In this document: positions 9,522 through 17,996 of the stretch, piece by piece
Position numbering within the stretch: position 1 is the first letter of the stretch
Layout of the letters: the number at the start of each line of letters is the position of its first letter
Source of the DNA: Firmicutes bacterium CAG:631
GTDB lineage: Bacteria; Bacillota_I; Bacilli_A; RFN20; CAG-631
NCBI GenBank assembly: GCA_000433015.1
Contig: HF997992.1
Location: forward strand, 1-64,000
DNA: 64,000 nt
Reading direction: 5' to 3'
Program-made: the position numbers and the translations under genes
Notes under the pieces: model-generated
What the model was told of the DNA's origin: nothing
Database searches by the model: none
What the model saw: the letters and a program-made list of their open reading frames with translations, nothing else

Positions 9522-9794
9522 TTATTCTCTTTGGTTGATTTTTAGACTTTGCTCTACTTTTGCTAATCGTTCTAGCATTTGTCGATCACGATCATCTAGT
9601 TTGCTAAATTCTTTTTCTAATTTAGCAAGTGTTTTAACGATATATTGAATGTCGGCTTGGAGTTGCCCTTTTGTTGCTCCTGCTTCTTTGTGATCTTTTT
9701 TTTCGTTTCTTTTAAATGCTAGATAAGCAAATAAAATACTTGAGATAGATCCCATCAGTCCAACCACACTGATGGCTATACTGATTTCACTCAT
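9522..9794 (-). CDS. XhlA-like small membrane protein with coiled coil
   Basis: 90 residues: a membrane segment at about 6-28, a charged loop (KRNEKKDHKEAGATKGQLQADIQ) and a C-terminal coiled coil of about 45 residues (IVKTLAKLEKEFSKLDDRDRQMLERLAKVEQSL). This layout recalls haemolysin XhlA-type proteins that pair with phage or prophage holins, though the order of TM and coil is reversed from the usual XhlA. The ATG has AAAGGAGG. It is the first gene of the holin-RHS operon and lies behind the second copy of the repeated promoter motif. Probable holin accessory. Confidence 0.6.
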   Translation of the reverse strand: MSEISIAISVVGLMGSISSILFAYLAFKRNEKKDHKEAGATKGQLQADIQYIVKTLAKLEKEFSKLDDRDRQMLERLAKVEQSLKINQRE

Positions 9795-9825
9795 TCTTTT
9801 CCCTCCTTTCTTCTCTTTTCACTTA

Positions 9826-9861
9826 TTTAACTGTCAAAAAGACTTTATTTTTACTCACAAA
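9826..9861 (-). promoter_or_regulatory. Repeated promoter-like motif, copy 2, ahead of the holin-RHS operon
   Basis: On the minus strand this 36-bp element begins TTTGTGAGTAAAAAT and ends CAGTTAAA. It matches 31 of 36 bases with the element upstream of the sigma gene, with no gaps. A possible -35 (GAGTAA) and -10 (AGTTAA) are 18 bp apart in both copies. It overlaps the last codons of the sigma gene and sits 32 bases before the ATG of the XhlA-like gene. It does not resemble the housekeeping TTGACA/TATAAT promoters found elsewhere in this window. Confidence 0.65.
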
Positions 9862-10408
9862 TTTTTTTATTTTTATATTTTTGTTTAATTTGATTCAAAA
9901 TTCGAGAAACTTTTTGTTGACTATACCCTAATTTTTGAGCAACTTCTTTTTGAGTCAATAATTGGTTTTTATCAATAAAGGTTGTTAAAAATTGAATTTC
10001 TTGTGGAGTAACATGATGTTCTAACAATATTTCTTCTAACGATAAGTGAAAAGAGCTTTCTATAGGATAACAAGAAAAATCAAATAGCCTATCGCTTATT
10101 TCATATTGAAAAGAATTTTTGTGTTTTTGATAAAATTGAGGAATCACTTTTGTATAATATGTTTTTAAAAATTTAAGAAATTGTTTTTGGTTAATTTCTA
10201 AAGTGCTTTTTTCTAAGTCAATCTTAAATTTTTGAATTGTTGAATAAGTAAAAATGATCATTTCTTGTAAAAGATCCTCTTGAAAAGTAAGATTTACCTT
10301 TTTAAGCTGTTTTCTCATCATGGGATAAAGACGTTGTAAAATTGTTTTTAAAGTTGTTTCTGCATTTGTTTTTTGATACTGCATCACTAATTCAATTAAG
10401 TTTTCCAT
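9851..10408 (-). CDS. Small sigma-70-like factor (TcdR/UviA/ECF-like) of the RHS island
   Basis: 185 residues. Residues about 35-62 (KKVNLTFQEDLLQEMIIFTYSTIQKF) fit sigma region 2, and about 150-182 (LTQKEVAQKLGYSQQKVSRILNQIKQKYK) form a region-4 helix-turn-helix. The size and two-domain layout fit ECF or the group-5 sigma factors that control clostridial toxin genes. AGGAGAG precedes the ATG. It is the first gene of the island; an identical promoter-like motif lies before this gene and before the next operon, suggesting positive autoregulation plus activation of holin and toxin genes. The family is fairly clear; the regulon is inferred. Confidence 0.75.
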   Translation of the reverse strand: MENLIELVMQYQKTNAETTLKTILQRLYPMMRKQLKKVNLTFQEDLLQEMIIFTYSTIQKFKIDLEKSTLEINQKQFLKFLKTYYTKVIPQFYQKHKNSFQYEISDRLFDFSCYPIESSFHLSLEEILLEHHVTPQEIQFLTTFIDKNQLLTQKEVAQKLGYSQQKVSRILNQIKQKYKNKKICE

Positions 10409-10446
10409 TGTTGCTCTCCTAAATTTGTTAAAAATGTTTTCATCAC

Positions 10447-10482
10447 TTTAACTGCAAAAAGGAATTCATTTTTACTCACAAA
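10447..10482 (-). promoter_or_regulatory. Repeated promoter-like motif, copy 1, ahead of the sigma gene
   Basis: Minus-strand 36-bp element starting TTTGTGAGTAAAAAT and ending CAGTTAAA, 39 bases before the sigma ATG. It is the partner of the 9826-9861 copy (31/36 identity, same spacing). The five differences fall in the presumed spacer, while both presumed hexamers and flanks are conserved, as expected if the two sites share one recognition factor. Confidence 0.65.
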
Positions 10483-10566
10483 CTTAAAAAAATGTTTTCT
10501 ATTTCTTTTTTTTCTCATCCTTTTTGTTAGGATTCAACATCAACAATGAATGGTTATATTGAATTT

Positions 10567-10596
10567 AAATACAAAAAAATCCTAGTTTTACTAGGA
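10567..10596 (-). terminator. Rho-independent terminator insulating the RHS island
   Basis: Minus strand: stem TCCTAG/CTAGGA with loop TAAAA, followed by TTTTTTTG. It lies 248 bases after the carboxypeptidase stop and about 85 bases upstream of the sigma promoter motif, so it would block read-through into the toxin island. Confidence 0.75.
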
Positions 10597-10605
10597 TAAA
10601 AAGAA

Positions 10606-10654
10606 TAAAAAACGCAAAAAAACAACAATTTTATTTTTTTTTTTGTTTTTTTGC
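10606..10654 (-). terminator. Second terminator-like hairpin after the carboxypeptidase gene
   Basis: The arms GCAAAAAAAC and GTTTTTTTGC (10614-10623 and 10645-10654) are perfectly complementary with a 21-base AT loop, and GTTTTTTATT follows on the minus strand. It probably acts in tandem with the next hairpin. The rest of the gap up to 10843 is a very AT-rich tract in which I see no gene. Confidence 0.5.
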
Positions 10655-10843
10655 ATAAAAAAAGTTTTTATAAAAAAATAAAAAAAACGAACTTTAAATC
10701 AAATAGAATTCTCGAAATTTGTCTTATAAAATCACTTTTTGTCGAGAAAAATTAAAATATTTTTAACTAATTTTAAATCTTTAATATTTATTGTATTTTT
10801 ATCTACACGCTAAAAAACGTCTACTAAACTTTTCTTTCAATTT

Positions 10844-11863
10844 TTATTCATTTTTTTGCGGTAAACAATATAATTCAATGGTTACTTGTTCAATCACATA
10901 ACCATATTGATCTTGTAAATAAATATGCACTTGTTTACTATTTTTTTGAATCTCATATTTTAAATAAAGATTATCTAAATCATTAGATACCATTAAAACA
11001 TATTCTTTTTCTACTTTTACACAATAGGAATCAATATAATTTTCTCCTGCTTTTAAAACAATTAATCCTTTGTAGTTTGCAAAATAATATTGATATAAAC
11101 TTTTATGAACTCCAAAATCATTCCCACAATTTAAAGTCACAATGACTAATTCTAAATCATCTTGTTTTGCACTACTTACTAAGGTTCTTTTTGCTAATTT
11201 TGTATATCCTGTTTTTCCACCCGTTGTACAATCATAAAGATTAAATAAGCGATTCTTATTTTTATACGTTTTATATTGTTTTGCAGATGTGATTTGACGA
11301 TAAACAGGGTTATTTAAGGCATAAGCATGCAAAAGTGCCATATCATAGGCTGATGAAAGATTTCCGCCATCTTCTTCATCTAACCCATGAGGATTTCGAA
11401 ACAAAGAATCTTGCATATTTAAATTTTTTGCTTTTTGATTCATCATTTCTACAAATTTTTCAATGGTTCCACCAACATGGATGGCAATACTTACTGCAGC
11501 ATCATTGCCACTTCTTAAAATTAATCCATAAAGTAAATCCATAATCGGAATTTGATCATTTTCATGAATATATAGCATACTGCCATAGACTTCATTGATT
11601 TCTTGGGGTATTGTTACAATATCTTCAAGATTTACATTTTCTATTGCAACAATTGCGGTCATAATTTTAGAAATACTAGCAACACTTCTACTCGTATGTA
11701 TATCTTTACTTTCTAATACTTTATTGGTGCTTTTTTCCATAACCACATAACTAGAACAAGAAATAGGAACGGCAGCAGTGGGAATTGATTCATTATTTTT
11801 TTGAGGACTAGGAATTAAAAAAACCCCTAGGGAACAAAGAAAAATCAGTAATATTTGTTTCAT
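10844..11863 (-). CDS. D-alanyl-D-alanine carboxypeptidase (S11 penicillin-binding protein)
   Basis: 339 residues with an N-terminal hydrophobic signal (MKQILLIFLCSLGVFLIP). All three active-site motifs of the S11 family are present: SISK (SxxK with the nucleophile serine, about 64-67), SGN in LRSGNDAAVS, and KTG in GGKTGYTK. It trims the terminal D-alanine from peptidoglycan pentapeptides outside the membrane. AAGGTGA precedes the ATG. A C-terminal domain of about 70 residues follows; a clear amphipathic membrane anchor is not obvious. It shows that the host makes peptidoglycan. It is divergent from the ATPase gene and is followed by two terminators. Confidence 0.92.
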   Translation of the reverse strand: MKQILLIFLCSLGVFLIPSPQKNNESIPTAAVPISCSSYVVMEKSTNKVLESKDIHTSRSVASISKIMTAIVAIENVNLEDIVTIPQEINEVYGSMLYIHENDQIPIMDLLYGLILRSGNDAAVSIAIHVGGTIEKFVEMMNQKAKNLNMQDSLFRNPHGLDEEDGGNLSSAYDMALLHAYALNNPVYRQITSAKQYKTYKNKNRLFNLYDCTTGGKTGYTKLAKRTLVSSAKQDDLELVIVTLNCGNDFGVHKSLYQYYFANYKGLIVLKAGENYIDSYCVKVEKEYVLMVSNDLDNLYLKYEIQKNSKQVHIYLQDQYGYVIEQVTIELYCLPQKNE

Positions 11864-11942
11864 ACTATCACCTTAAAAAAATTATATGATTGTTTTTTTC
11901 TTTTCATGTATGAGAACTTTTTTAACATCAATAGAGCTTTGC

Positions 11943-11981
11943 TATTTCTCAATTTTTAAAAAAATATATTTTTGAGAAATA
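11943..11981. repeat. 39-bp repeat with inverted arms, upstream copy
   Basis: Arms TATTTCTCAA and TTGAGAAATA are perfect inverted repeats around a 19-base AT core. The same 39-bp unit (34/39 identical, same length) occurs at 13200-13238, so the pair brackets the ATPase gene as direct repeats. The right arm also supplies the likely -35 hexamer of that gene. Confidence 0.75.
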
Positions 11982-11999
11982 AAAAATATATGATATAAT
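11972..11999 (+). promoter_or_regulatory. Promoter of the AAA/DUF4143 ATPase gene
   Basis: TTGAGA (11972-11977) and TATAAT (11994-11999) are 16 bp apart. The start codon at 12016 lies soon after, so the leader would be only about ten bases. The -35 lies inside the right arm of the 39-bp repeat. Confidence 0.6.
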
Positions 12000-12015
12000 T
12001 AAAATGGTGATTACA

Positions 12016-13215
12016 ATGAAATTAATTGAAAGAAAAAACTACTTAAACAAACTTAAAAATGTTGTAGGTACTCCAGATATAAAGGTCATCACAGGAGTAA
12101 GACGTAGTGGAAAATCAAAATTATTAGAATCTTTTATTCAATACTTACAATCAAATGATCCTAACGCAAATATTATTCATATTAATTTTAATCAATCGCA
12201 ATATGAAGATTTGACCAATTACAAAGAATTAGAAAAATACATTGAATCCAAATATTTAAAAAATAAAAATAATTATTTATTCATTGATGAAATTCAGATG
12301 TGTACCTTGTTTGAAAAAGCAATCAATAGTTTACATGCTTCTGAAAAATATGATATTTATATCACTGGTCCCAATGCGTTTTTATTAAGTAGTGATTTAG
12401 CCACTTTATTTACAGGAAGAACCTTTGAAATTCACATTTTTCCTTTTTCATTTTCAGAATTTAAAGAATATTATTCGATAGAAGATATAGATACTGCCTT
12501 TGATCATTATGTATATGAAGGTGGTATGTCCGGATCGTATGTTTATCAAACCAGTGAAGAAAAATATTTGTATATTTCAAGCATCTATAAAACTTTAATC
12601 GTAAGAGATTTAATTAAAAAATATAGAATTAGAAACAAATCATTAATTGAATACTTATCTAATTATTTAATAGATAATATTGCAAATATTACATCCATTA
12701 GAAATATTTCTAATACATTAAATAAAAATCATTTTGAAACAAATAACAAAACGATTAGTTCTTATGTAAATTATTTATGTAATGCCTATGCTTTTTATAA
12801 AGTTCCAAGATATGACATCAAGGGTAAAAAATATCTATCTTCTTCGGATAAATATTATTTAAGTGACCATTCATTTAAGTATGCAATTTTAGGGACCAAG
12901 AATATGGACTATGGACGAGTTTATGAAAACATTGTCGCTTTAGAACTTCTTCGTAGAGGATATGAAATTTATGTTGGCTATTTATATAAAAAAGAAATTG
13001 ATTTTGTTGCAATCAAAAGGGATGAAAAAATCTACATTCAAGTGGCTGATGATTTAAGTAATGAAAAAACTTTTAAAAGAGAAACTGAGCCTCTTTTATC
13101 AATTAAAGATGCTTATCCAAAAATTATCATTGCAAGAACCAAACATCCTGAAACAATCTATGAAGGAATAAAAATTTACGATATCGCTAGATGGCTTGTT
13201 ATTTCTCAATTTTAA
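12016..13215 (+). CDS. AAA family ATPase with DUF4143-type C-terminal domain
   Basis: 399 residues from MKLIERKNYL, chosen because GGTGA precedes this ATG at the right distance; a frame from 12004 has no site. Walker A is GVRRSGKS, Walker B is NYLFIDEIQ, and FTGRTFEIHIFPFSFSEF is the usual motif of this family. The C-terminal half (ALELLRRGYEIYVGYLYKKEIDFVA) is the DUF4143 nuclease-like fold with an E-x-D-F core. Such ATPases are common, scattered and of unclear biochemical role. The gene stands alone between two 39-bp repeats; its last codons (VISQF) are inside the downstream repeat. Confidence 0.85.
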   Translation: MKLIERKNYLNKLKNVVGTPDIKVITGVRRSGKSKLLESFIQYLQSNDPNANIIHINFNQSQYEDLTNYKELEKYIESKYLKNKNNYLFIDEIQMCTLFEKAINSLHASEKYDIYITGPNAFLLSSDLATLFTGRTFEIHIFPFSFSEFKEYYSIEDIDTAFDHYVYEGGMSGSYVYQTSEEKYLYISSIYKTLIVRDLIKKYRIRNKSLIEYLSNYLIDNIANITSIRNISNTLNKNHFETNNKTISSYVNYLCNAYAFYKVPRYDIKGKKYLSSSDKYYLSDHSFKYAILGTKNMDYGRVYENIVALELLRRGYEIYVGYLYKKEIDFVAIKRDEKIYIQVADDLSNEKTFKRETEPLLSIKDAYPKIIIARTKHPETIYEGIKIYDIARWLVISQF

Positions 13216-13238
13216 TAATTTTATATTTTTGAGAAATA
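13200..13238. repeat. 39-bp repeat with inverted arms, downstream copy
   Basis: Same unit as 11943-11981, with arms TATTTCTCAA and TTGAGAAATA intact and five differences in the AT core. It overlaps the final five codons and stop of the ATPase gene. No long U-run follows, so it is not a simple terminator; a true terminator lies 23 bases further on. Confidence 0.75.
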
Positions 13239-13260
13239 GAATTTTATACTTTTTGTTATA

Positions 13261-13296
13261 ACATTAGATTTATGGCATAAAATCTAATGTTTTTTC
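13261..13296 (+). terminator. Rho-independent terminator of the ATPase gene
   Basis: Perfect 11-bp stem ACATTAGATTT/AAATCTAATGT with an eight-base loop, then TTTTTCTT. It ends the single-gene transcript of the ATPase. Confidence 0.85.
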
Positions 13297-13367
13297 TTAC
13301 TTTAAATAGCAAATTTTAAAATATAAATTTATTTTTCCCTTTTATTTTATAGACTTTTATAATATAT

Positions 13368-13397
13368 TTGACAAAAATTAAATTTCTTTGATAGGAT
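13368..13397 (+). promoter_or_regulatory. Putative promoter of the ABC exporter operon
   Basis: TTGACA (13368-13373) and TAGGAT (13392-13397), 18 bp apart, lie 90 bases upstream of the first exporter ATG. A second TTGACA at 13431 has no good -10. No small peptide gene was found between promoter and transporter. Confidence 0.45.
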
Positions 13398-13487
13398 AAT
13401 AATGTAGATAACTTTAATTTTTTTATTATTTTGACAATATCTTCTATAAATTTTTTAGTCTTTAAAAACAAAGAAAGGAAAATTAAA

Positions 13488-15263
13488 ATGAAAATAAAAG
13501 AACTAATGAAGTTCTTAAAACAATCATTTATAGACAATAAAAAAATATTTTTAATTGTTCTATTAAAAAGCGTTTTTTTATCCTTTAGTTCTTTATTTTT
13601 AGTTGTTGGTTTAGGAACCATTGTTGAACAGCTTTTAGATGGCAATAATCTTATTTCATTGTTACAACCAATTTTTCTTTATTCCTTTATTCCCTTAATA
13701 ATTAATTTAATTGCAACATCCTTAACTTTTTATATTGATTATTTAACAAGGATTTCCACAAACAAAATTCAATATGACTATGTCGATGATGCTTTAACTG
13801 TTAATTACCATTATGTACAAGATGGTGAAATATTAAATTTAAAAAGACGCTCCATGAGTGGACATACTATTTTTTATATCGATATTATTGGGCAATTATT
13901 ACAACAGTTTTTTCAAATTATTGGCACAATTTTTCTATTTTCATTCATGTCACCTTGGTATATCATTGCTATCTTTGTCATTCAAATAATTATCATTTAT
14001 TTAAATTATTTAAAAAGAAAAATATCGTTTAATTTTAACAATGATATCACAGATAGCAATAGAAAATTAGATTATATCTACCATGTAATGACCGATTATA
14101 AATATGGTAAAGATATCCGAATTAACAAAGGAGAACCTTTACTTGTTCAAAAAGCAAATGATATTTGTCAAGAACATTATCAAATTTCTGATTGTTTTTA
14201 TAAAAAAAGTCATTCTATTCAATTTTTCTATGATTTTGCAAGATTATTATTACAAATAATCCTATATGCTTATCTTACCTATCTAGTATTTTTATCAAAA
14301 ATAACGCTTTCTCAATATACCATTTTAATTGGAGCATCATTCTTATTTAATAATTGTATTGATCAATTATCCATTAGTTATTTTAAAATTCTTGATAGTT
14401 TGAAATATGAATCTATTTTAAACGAATATAAAAGTATTATTGATCAAAAATCAGATATTCACCGAACAAATCTTTTAGATGAAATCAGTTTTGATAATAA
14501 ACCATTCACTTTATCATTTGTTGATGTTTCTTTTACTTATCCTGAAAGCAACACCGAAATTTTAAAAAATATAAATTTAGAAATTAAAAACAATGAAAAT
14601 ATCGGTATTATTGGCCTAAATGGCGCAGGAAAAACAACTTTAATCAAATTAATTCTTAGATTGTATAAACCAACAAAAGGAAAAATACTACTTAATAAGA
14701 TTGATATTCAAACGATTCCTCTTCATCAATATCTCTCTTTCATTGGTGTTGTCTTACAAGATTATTTTATATTTGCATATTCCATAAAAGAAAATATTGT
14801 ATTTCATCAAAAAGAAAATGAAAAAAGATTAAAACAATGTATTCAAGAAAGCGGATTGGCTGAAAAAATAAACAAATTACCTTATGCATTAGATACCGTT
14901 TTATATAAAGAACTTAATGATGATGGAATTGAACTTTCTGGTGGTGAAAATCAAAAATTAGCGATTGCTAGAGCGCTATATAAGCAATCTAAGATTTTAA
15001 TTATGGATGAACCCACATCAACATTAGATCCTTTGGCTGAACATGACATTTTTACAAAATTTCAATCCATGACGAACAATAAATTATCCATCTTAATCTC
15101 TCATCGCCTGTCTTTTACTGCGCTTTGCAATAAGATTTATGTTTTAGAGAATGGAACAATAATCGAAAGTGGAAACCATAATGAATTAATGATAAACCAA
15201 AAAAGATATTATGAATTATATATGACACAAATCCATTATTACGAGGAAAAAGAAAATGAATAA
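13488..15263 (+). CDS. ABC exporter half-transporter, first subunit
   Basis: 591 residues from MKIKELMKFL (AGAAAGGAA upstream; an earlier frame start lacks a site). Residues about 20-310 are the six-helix membrane domain; the C-terminal ATPase has Walker A GLNGAGKTT, a Q-loop in GVVLQDYF, signature LSGGE, Walker B ILIMDEPTSTLD and the switch histidine in SHRLS. All catalytic residues are present. It overlaps the next gene by eight bases, so the two probably form a heterodimeric exporter at the cytoplasmic membrane. Peptide, lipid or drug substrates are possible; no biosynthetic gene adjoins to tell which. Confidence 0.88.
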   Translation: MKIKELMKFLKQSFIDNKKIFLIVLLKSVFLSFSSLFLVVGLGTIVEQLLDGNNLISLLQPIFLYSFIPLIINLIATSLTFYIDYLTRISTNKIQYDYVDDALTVNYHYVQDGEILNLKRRSMSGHTIFYIDIIGQLLQQFFQIIGTIFLFSFMSPWYIIAIFVIQIIIIYLNYLKRKISFNFNNDITDSNRKLDYIYHVMTDYKYGKDIRINKGEPLLVQKANDICQEHYQISDCFYKKSHSIQFFYDFARLLLQIILYAYLTYLVFLSKITLSQYTILIGASFLFNNCIDQLSISYFKILDSLKYESILNEYKSIIDQKSDIHRTNLLDEISFDNKPFTLSFVDVSFTYPESNTEILKNINLEIKNNENIGIIGLNGAGKTTLIKLILRLYKPTKGKILLNKIDIQTIPLHQYLSFIGVVLQDYFIFAYSIKENIVFHQKENEKRLKQCIQESGLAEKINKLPYALDTVLYKELNDDGIELSGGENQKLAIARALYKQSKILIMDEPTSTLDPLAEHDIFTKFQSMTNNKLSILISHRLSFTALCNKIYVLENGTIIESGNHNELMINQKRYYELYMTQIHYYEEKENE

Positions 15264-17025
15264 ACCATTATCCAAATTAAAACTTCCCTTCCATATTATT
15301 AAATTATTATTTCGATATGGACCTAGTTATTTTATTTTATCTATTTTTAGTATATTTATTTCTCCAATCATTGCATTACTTGGCGTTTATTTTCCTAAAA
15401 TATTTATTGATCGATTAGAAAATAATAGTCCATATATAGATATTTTAATTCCCATTTTATATTTTGGATTATTTCTATTTTTGCTTTATGCAATCAATAG
15501 AATTTTAAATTATTTTAAAGATAAATATGCAACAAGAATGATGAAAAAATTACAATTAGAAGTAGCAAATTATGCATTACATTTAGATTTTTATCAATTA
15601 GAAAATCCAGAAAACCGAACACAAATTTCTTTAGCTAAAGACATTACATCCATTGTCAATATATTTCATATTTTTATAAACATTATAACAAATACGATAA
15701 CCATTTTAGGTCTATCTGTTTTAATTACTAGTATCAATATTCTTTATTTGGGTATCATTTTTCTTGTTTTAATCATTAAAATGATATGCAATATTTTACA
15801 ATTCAAATTTTTTCAAAAAATTCGATTAGAAGACGCTAACAATAATAAAACAGGAAGGTATTTAGATTCTTGTTTGTATTTTAATGCAGGATGTGCAAAA
15901 GAAATTAGAGTCAACAATTTGCAACCCTGGTTTAAAAATAAAGTCACAAATTTTAGATCAAACATGTTAAATATTCAGTTTAAAGGAATGCGAATTACTT
16001 TTGTGTTTGAAATCATAACCAAAATGATTGTTTCTTTACAAACTTGTATTATCCTCATTTTACTTTCAAAAGAATATATGGATCAAAATATAAATATTGC
16101 TTCTTTTACAATGTACTTTAATGCTTTAATGCTTTTATCAAACGCTTTAGTCGGTGTTGTAAATGAAGTCTTGTCTTATAACCGAACTTCATTAAACGTA
16201 AAAGATTTTTATAGTTTATCTATCTTAAAAAAATCAAATCAAAACAAAAAACAGGATTTTCTGCAACCTTTAGAAAATAAAAAAGTAAAATTAGAATTTC
16301 ATAATGTTTCATTTAAATATCCTAATACAGACAACTATATCCTAAAAAATATCAGTATTACCATTGAAAATCTTGAAAAAATTGCTATCGTTGGTTTAAA
16401 TGGGGCTGGAAAGACTACATTTATTAAATTAATATGTAAATTTTATATACCAACTTCAGGATATATTACGTGGAATGGGAAAAACATTTGGGATATCGAT
16501 AATCAAGTTTATTATGAACAAATATCTGCTGTTTTCCAAGATTTTAACATCTTTGATTTTACGATTAAAGACAACGTTACGATGAGTCAAGATAAAATTG
16601 ATATATTACCAATACTAAAGAAAGTTGGCTTAGACAAAGATATTTCTTCTTTTTATGATTTTGAAAATTCTTATATTAGCAAACAATTTGATCCACAAGG
16701 AATTGAATTATCAGGGGGCCAAAAGCAAAAATTAGCGATGGCTCGGGCTGTTTTTAAGAAAGCTTCTTTATTGATATTAGATGAACCAACTGCTTCTCTT
16801 GATCTTTTATCAGAAAAGGAAATCTATGAAAAATTTTATGAATTATCAAAAAATAAAACTGTTCTTTTCATCTCTCATCGACTAGCTATTTCAAAACACG
16901 TGGATCGGATTTTAGTTTTTAAAGATGGCAGGATTATTGAAGATGGTACACATAATGAATTAATAAAAAATCATTCAGTATATGCAAAAATGTATGAAAA
17001 ACAAGTCTCTTATTATCAAAAATAA
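15256..17025 (+). CDS. ABC exporter half-transporter, second subunit
   Basis: 589 residues, with membrane helices through about residue 310 and a C-terminal ATPase: Walker A GLNGAGKTT, Q-loop AVFQDFN, signature LSGGQ, Walker B LLILDEPTASLD, switch SHRLA. It resembles the upstream subunit over its whole length, which points to an old duplication, and both ATP sites look competent, unlike many heterodimers with one dead site. The ATG (AGGAAAAAG upstream) lies inside the end of the first gene, indicating translational coupling. Substrate unknown. Confidence 0.88.
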   Translation: MNKPLSKLKLPFHIIKLLFRYGPSYFILSIFSIFISPIIALLGVYFPKIFIDRLENNSPYIDILIPILYFGLFLFLLYAINRILNYFKDKYATRMMKKLQLEVANYALHLDFYQLENPENRTQISLAKDITSIVNIFHIFINIITNTITILGLSVLITSINILYLGIIFLVLIIKMICNILQFKFFQKIRLEDANNNKTGRYLDSCLYFNAGCAKEIRVNNLQPWFKNKVTNFRSNMLNIQFKGMRITFVFEIITKMIVSLQTCIILILLSKEYMDQNINIASFTMYFNALMLLSNALVGVVNEVLSYNRTSLNVKDFYSLSILKKSNQNKKQDFLQPLENKKVKLEFHNVSFKYPNTDNYILKNISITIENLEKIAIVGLNGAGKTTFIKLICKFYIPTSGYITWNGKNIWDIDNQVYYEQISAVFQDFNIFDFTIKDNVTMSQDKIDILPILKKVGLDKDISSFYDFENSYISKQFDPQGIELSGGQKQKLAMARAVFKKASLLILDEPTASLDLLSEKEIYEKFYELSKNKTVLFISHRLAISKHVDRILVFKDGRIIEDGTHNELIKNHSVYAKMYEKQVSYYQK

Positions 17026-17129
17026 AATAGGATAGCAGATTCATTCATAAAATGATTTTCATGGATAAGAAACCTTGTTTTTATGCTATACTTACTACAA
17101 ACAAAAAAAGAAATCAAAGAAGGGAAATT

Positions 17130-17996
17130 ATGAAAGGTTATTTAGTGGTTAACGCTTTTTTGCAAACAAAAAAATTTAAAGAAATATATGAAATGTTACA
17201 AGCTTCTTTTTTAAAAAGAAAAGTAGAAATACAAATTAAAACCAATGTTGAATTAATGGTCATTATCCAAAATCAAAAAAATTTAAAAATTGACTTTGTT
17301 TTATTTTGGGATAAAGATGTTTTCTTGGCTCATCATTTAGAAAACAGGGGAATTCGTGTTTTTAATTCCTCAAAAGTGATTGAAATTTGTGATGATAAAG
17401 GACTTACCGCTTTGTATTTGGAAAATCATCAAATTCCGATGCCAAAAACGATTTTAGCGCCTTTTACTTATCAAAATATTGGTTATCCTGATCTTTCTTT
17501 TTTAAAAATGGTCATAGAGCAACTTTCTTTCCCTTTTATTGTAAAAGAAAATAAAGGCTCCTTTGGACAACAAGTCTATCTTGTTCAAAACCAAGAAGAA
17601 TTACATCAAATTGTTATGCAAATTGGCTGTAAAAATATGCTCTTTCAAGAATATATTGCAAGTAGTCATGGACAAGATGTGCGATTATATGTTATCGGAA
17701 AAAAAGTCGTTTTGGCCGTAAAAAGAATTGCAAATGGCAATGATTTTTGTGCTAATGTTTCTCATGGTGGAAAAATGATTCCATTTACTCCTGATTCTTC
17801 TTATATTGATTTAGCTGAAAAAGTAGCCACTTTATTAAATGTTGATTTTGCTGGTATTGATCTTTTAATTGGCGATCATGGACAACCTTTGTTTTGTGAA
17901 ATCAATTCTAACGCTCATTTTAAAAATGTCTATTTAGCCACTGGGGTAGATTTATCTATATTATTAGTTGATTATATTTTGGAGCAATTATCATGA
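17130..17996 (+). CDS. RimK-like ATP-grasp ligase, first of a pair
   Basis: 288 residues starting at MKGYLVVNAF, with AGAAGGGAA just upstream. ATP-grasp features include the lysine in PFIVKENKGSFGQQVY, the acidic pair in LFQEYI, the HGQDVRLYVIG segment typical of RimK (DVR), NVSHGGKM, and the metal-binding GIDLLIG...FCEINSN. RimK enzymes join amino acids, often glutamate, to a carboxyl group using ATP. It ends in an ATGA overlap with a second, diverged ATP-grasp gene, so the two products may act together on one substrate. No precursor peptide gene was seen. Confidence 0.8.
   Translation: MKGYLVVNAFLQTKKFKEIYEMLQASFLKRKVEIQIKTNVELMVIIQNQKNLKIDFVLFWDKDVFLAHHLENRGIRVFNSSKVIEICDDKGLTALYLENHQIPMPKTILAPFTYQNIGYPDLSFLKMVIEQLSFPFIVKENKGSFGQQVYLVQNQEELHQIVMQIGCKNMLFQEYIASSHGQDVRLYVIGKKVVLAVKRIANGNDFCANVSHGGKMIPFTPDSSYIDLAEKVATLLNVDFAGIDLLIGDHGQPLFCEINSNAHFKNVYLATGVDLSILLVDYILEQLS

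Noticed and set aside
9195-9794. Prophage lysis module
   Set aside because: No capsid, tail, terminase, integrase or endolysin gene is near; the holin-type genes sit in an RHS operon.
10517-10533. Short hairpin ATCCT...AGGAT upstream of the sigma gene
   Set aside because: Five-base arms with no U-run on either side; too weak to call a terminator or operator.
13316-13645. 109-residue open frame on the minus strand before the ABC exporter
   Set aside because: It runs antisense over the exporter start and its promoter, has no ribosome site and low-complexity hydrophobic content.
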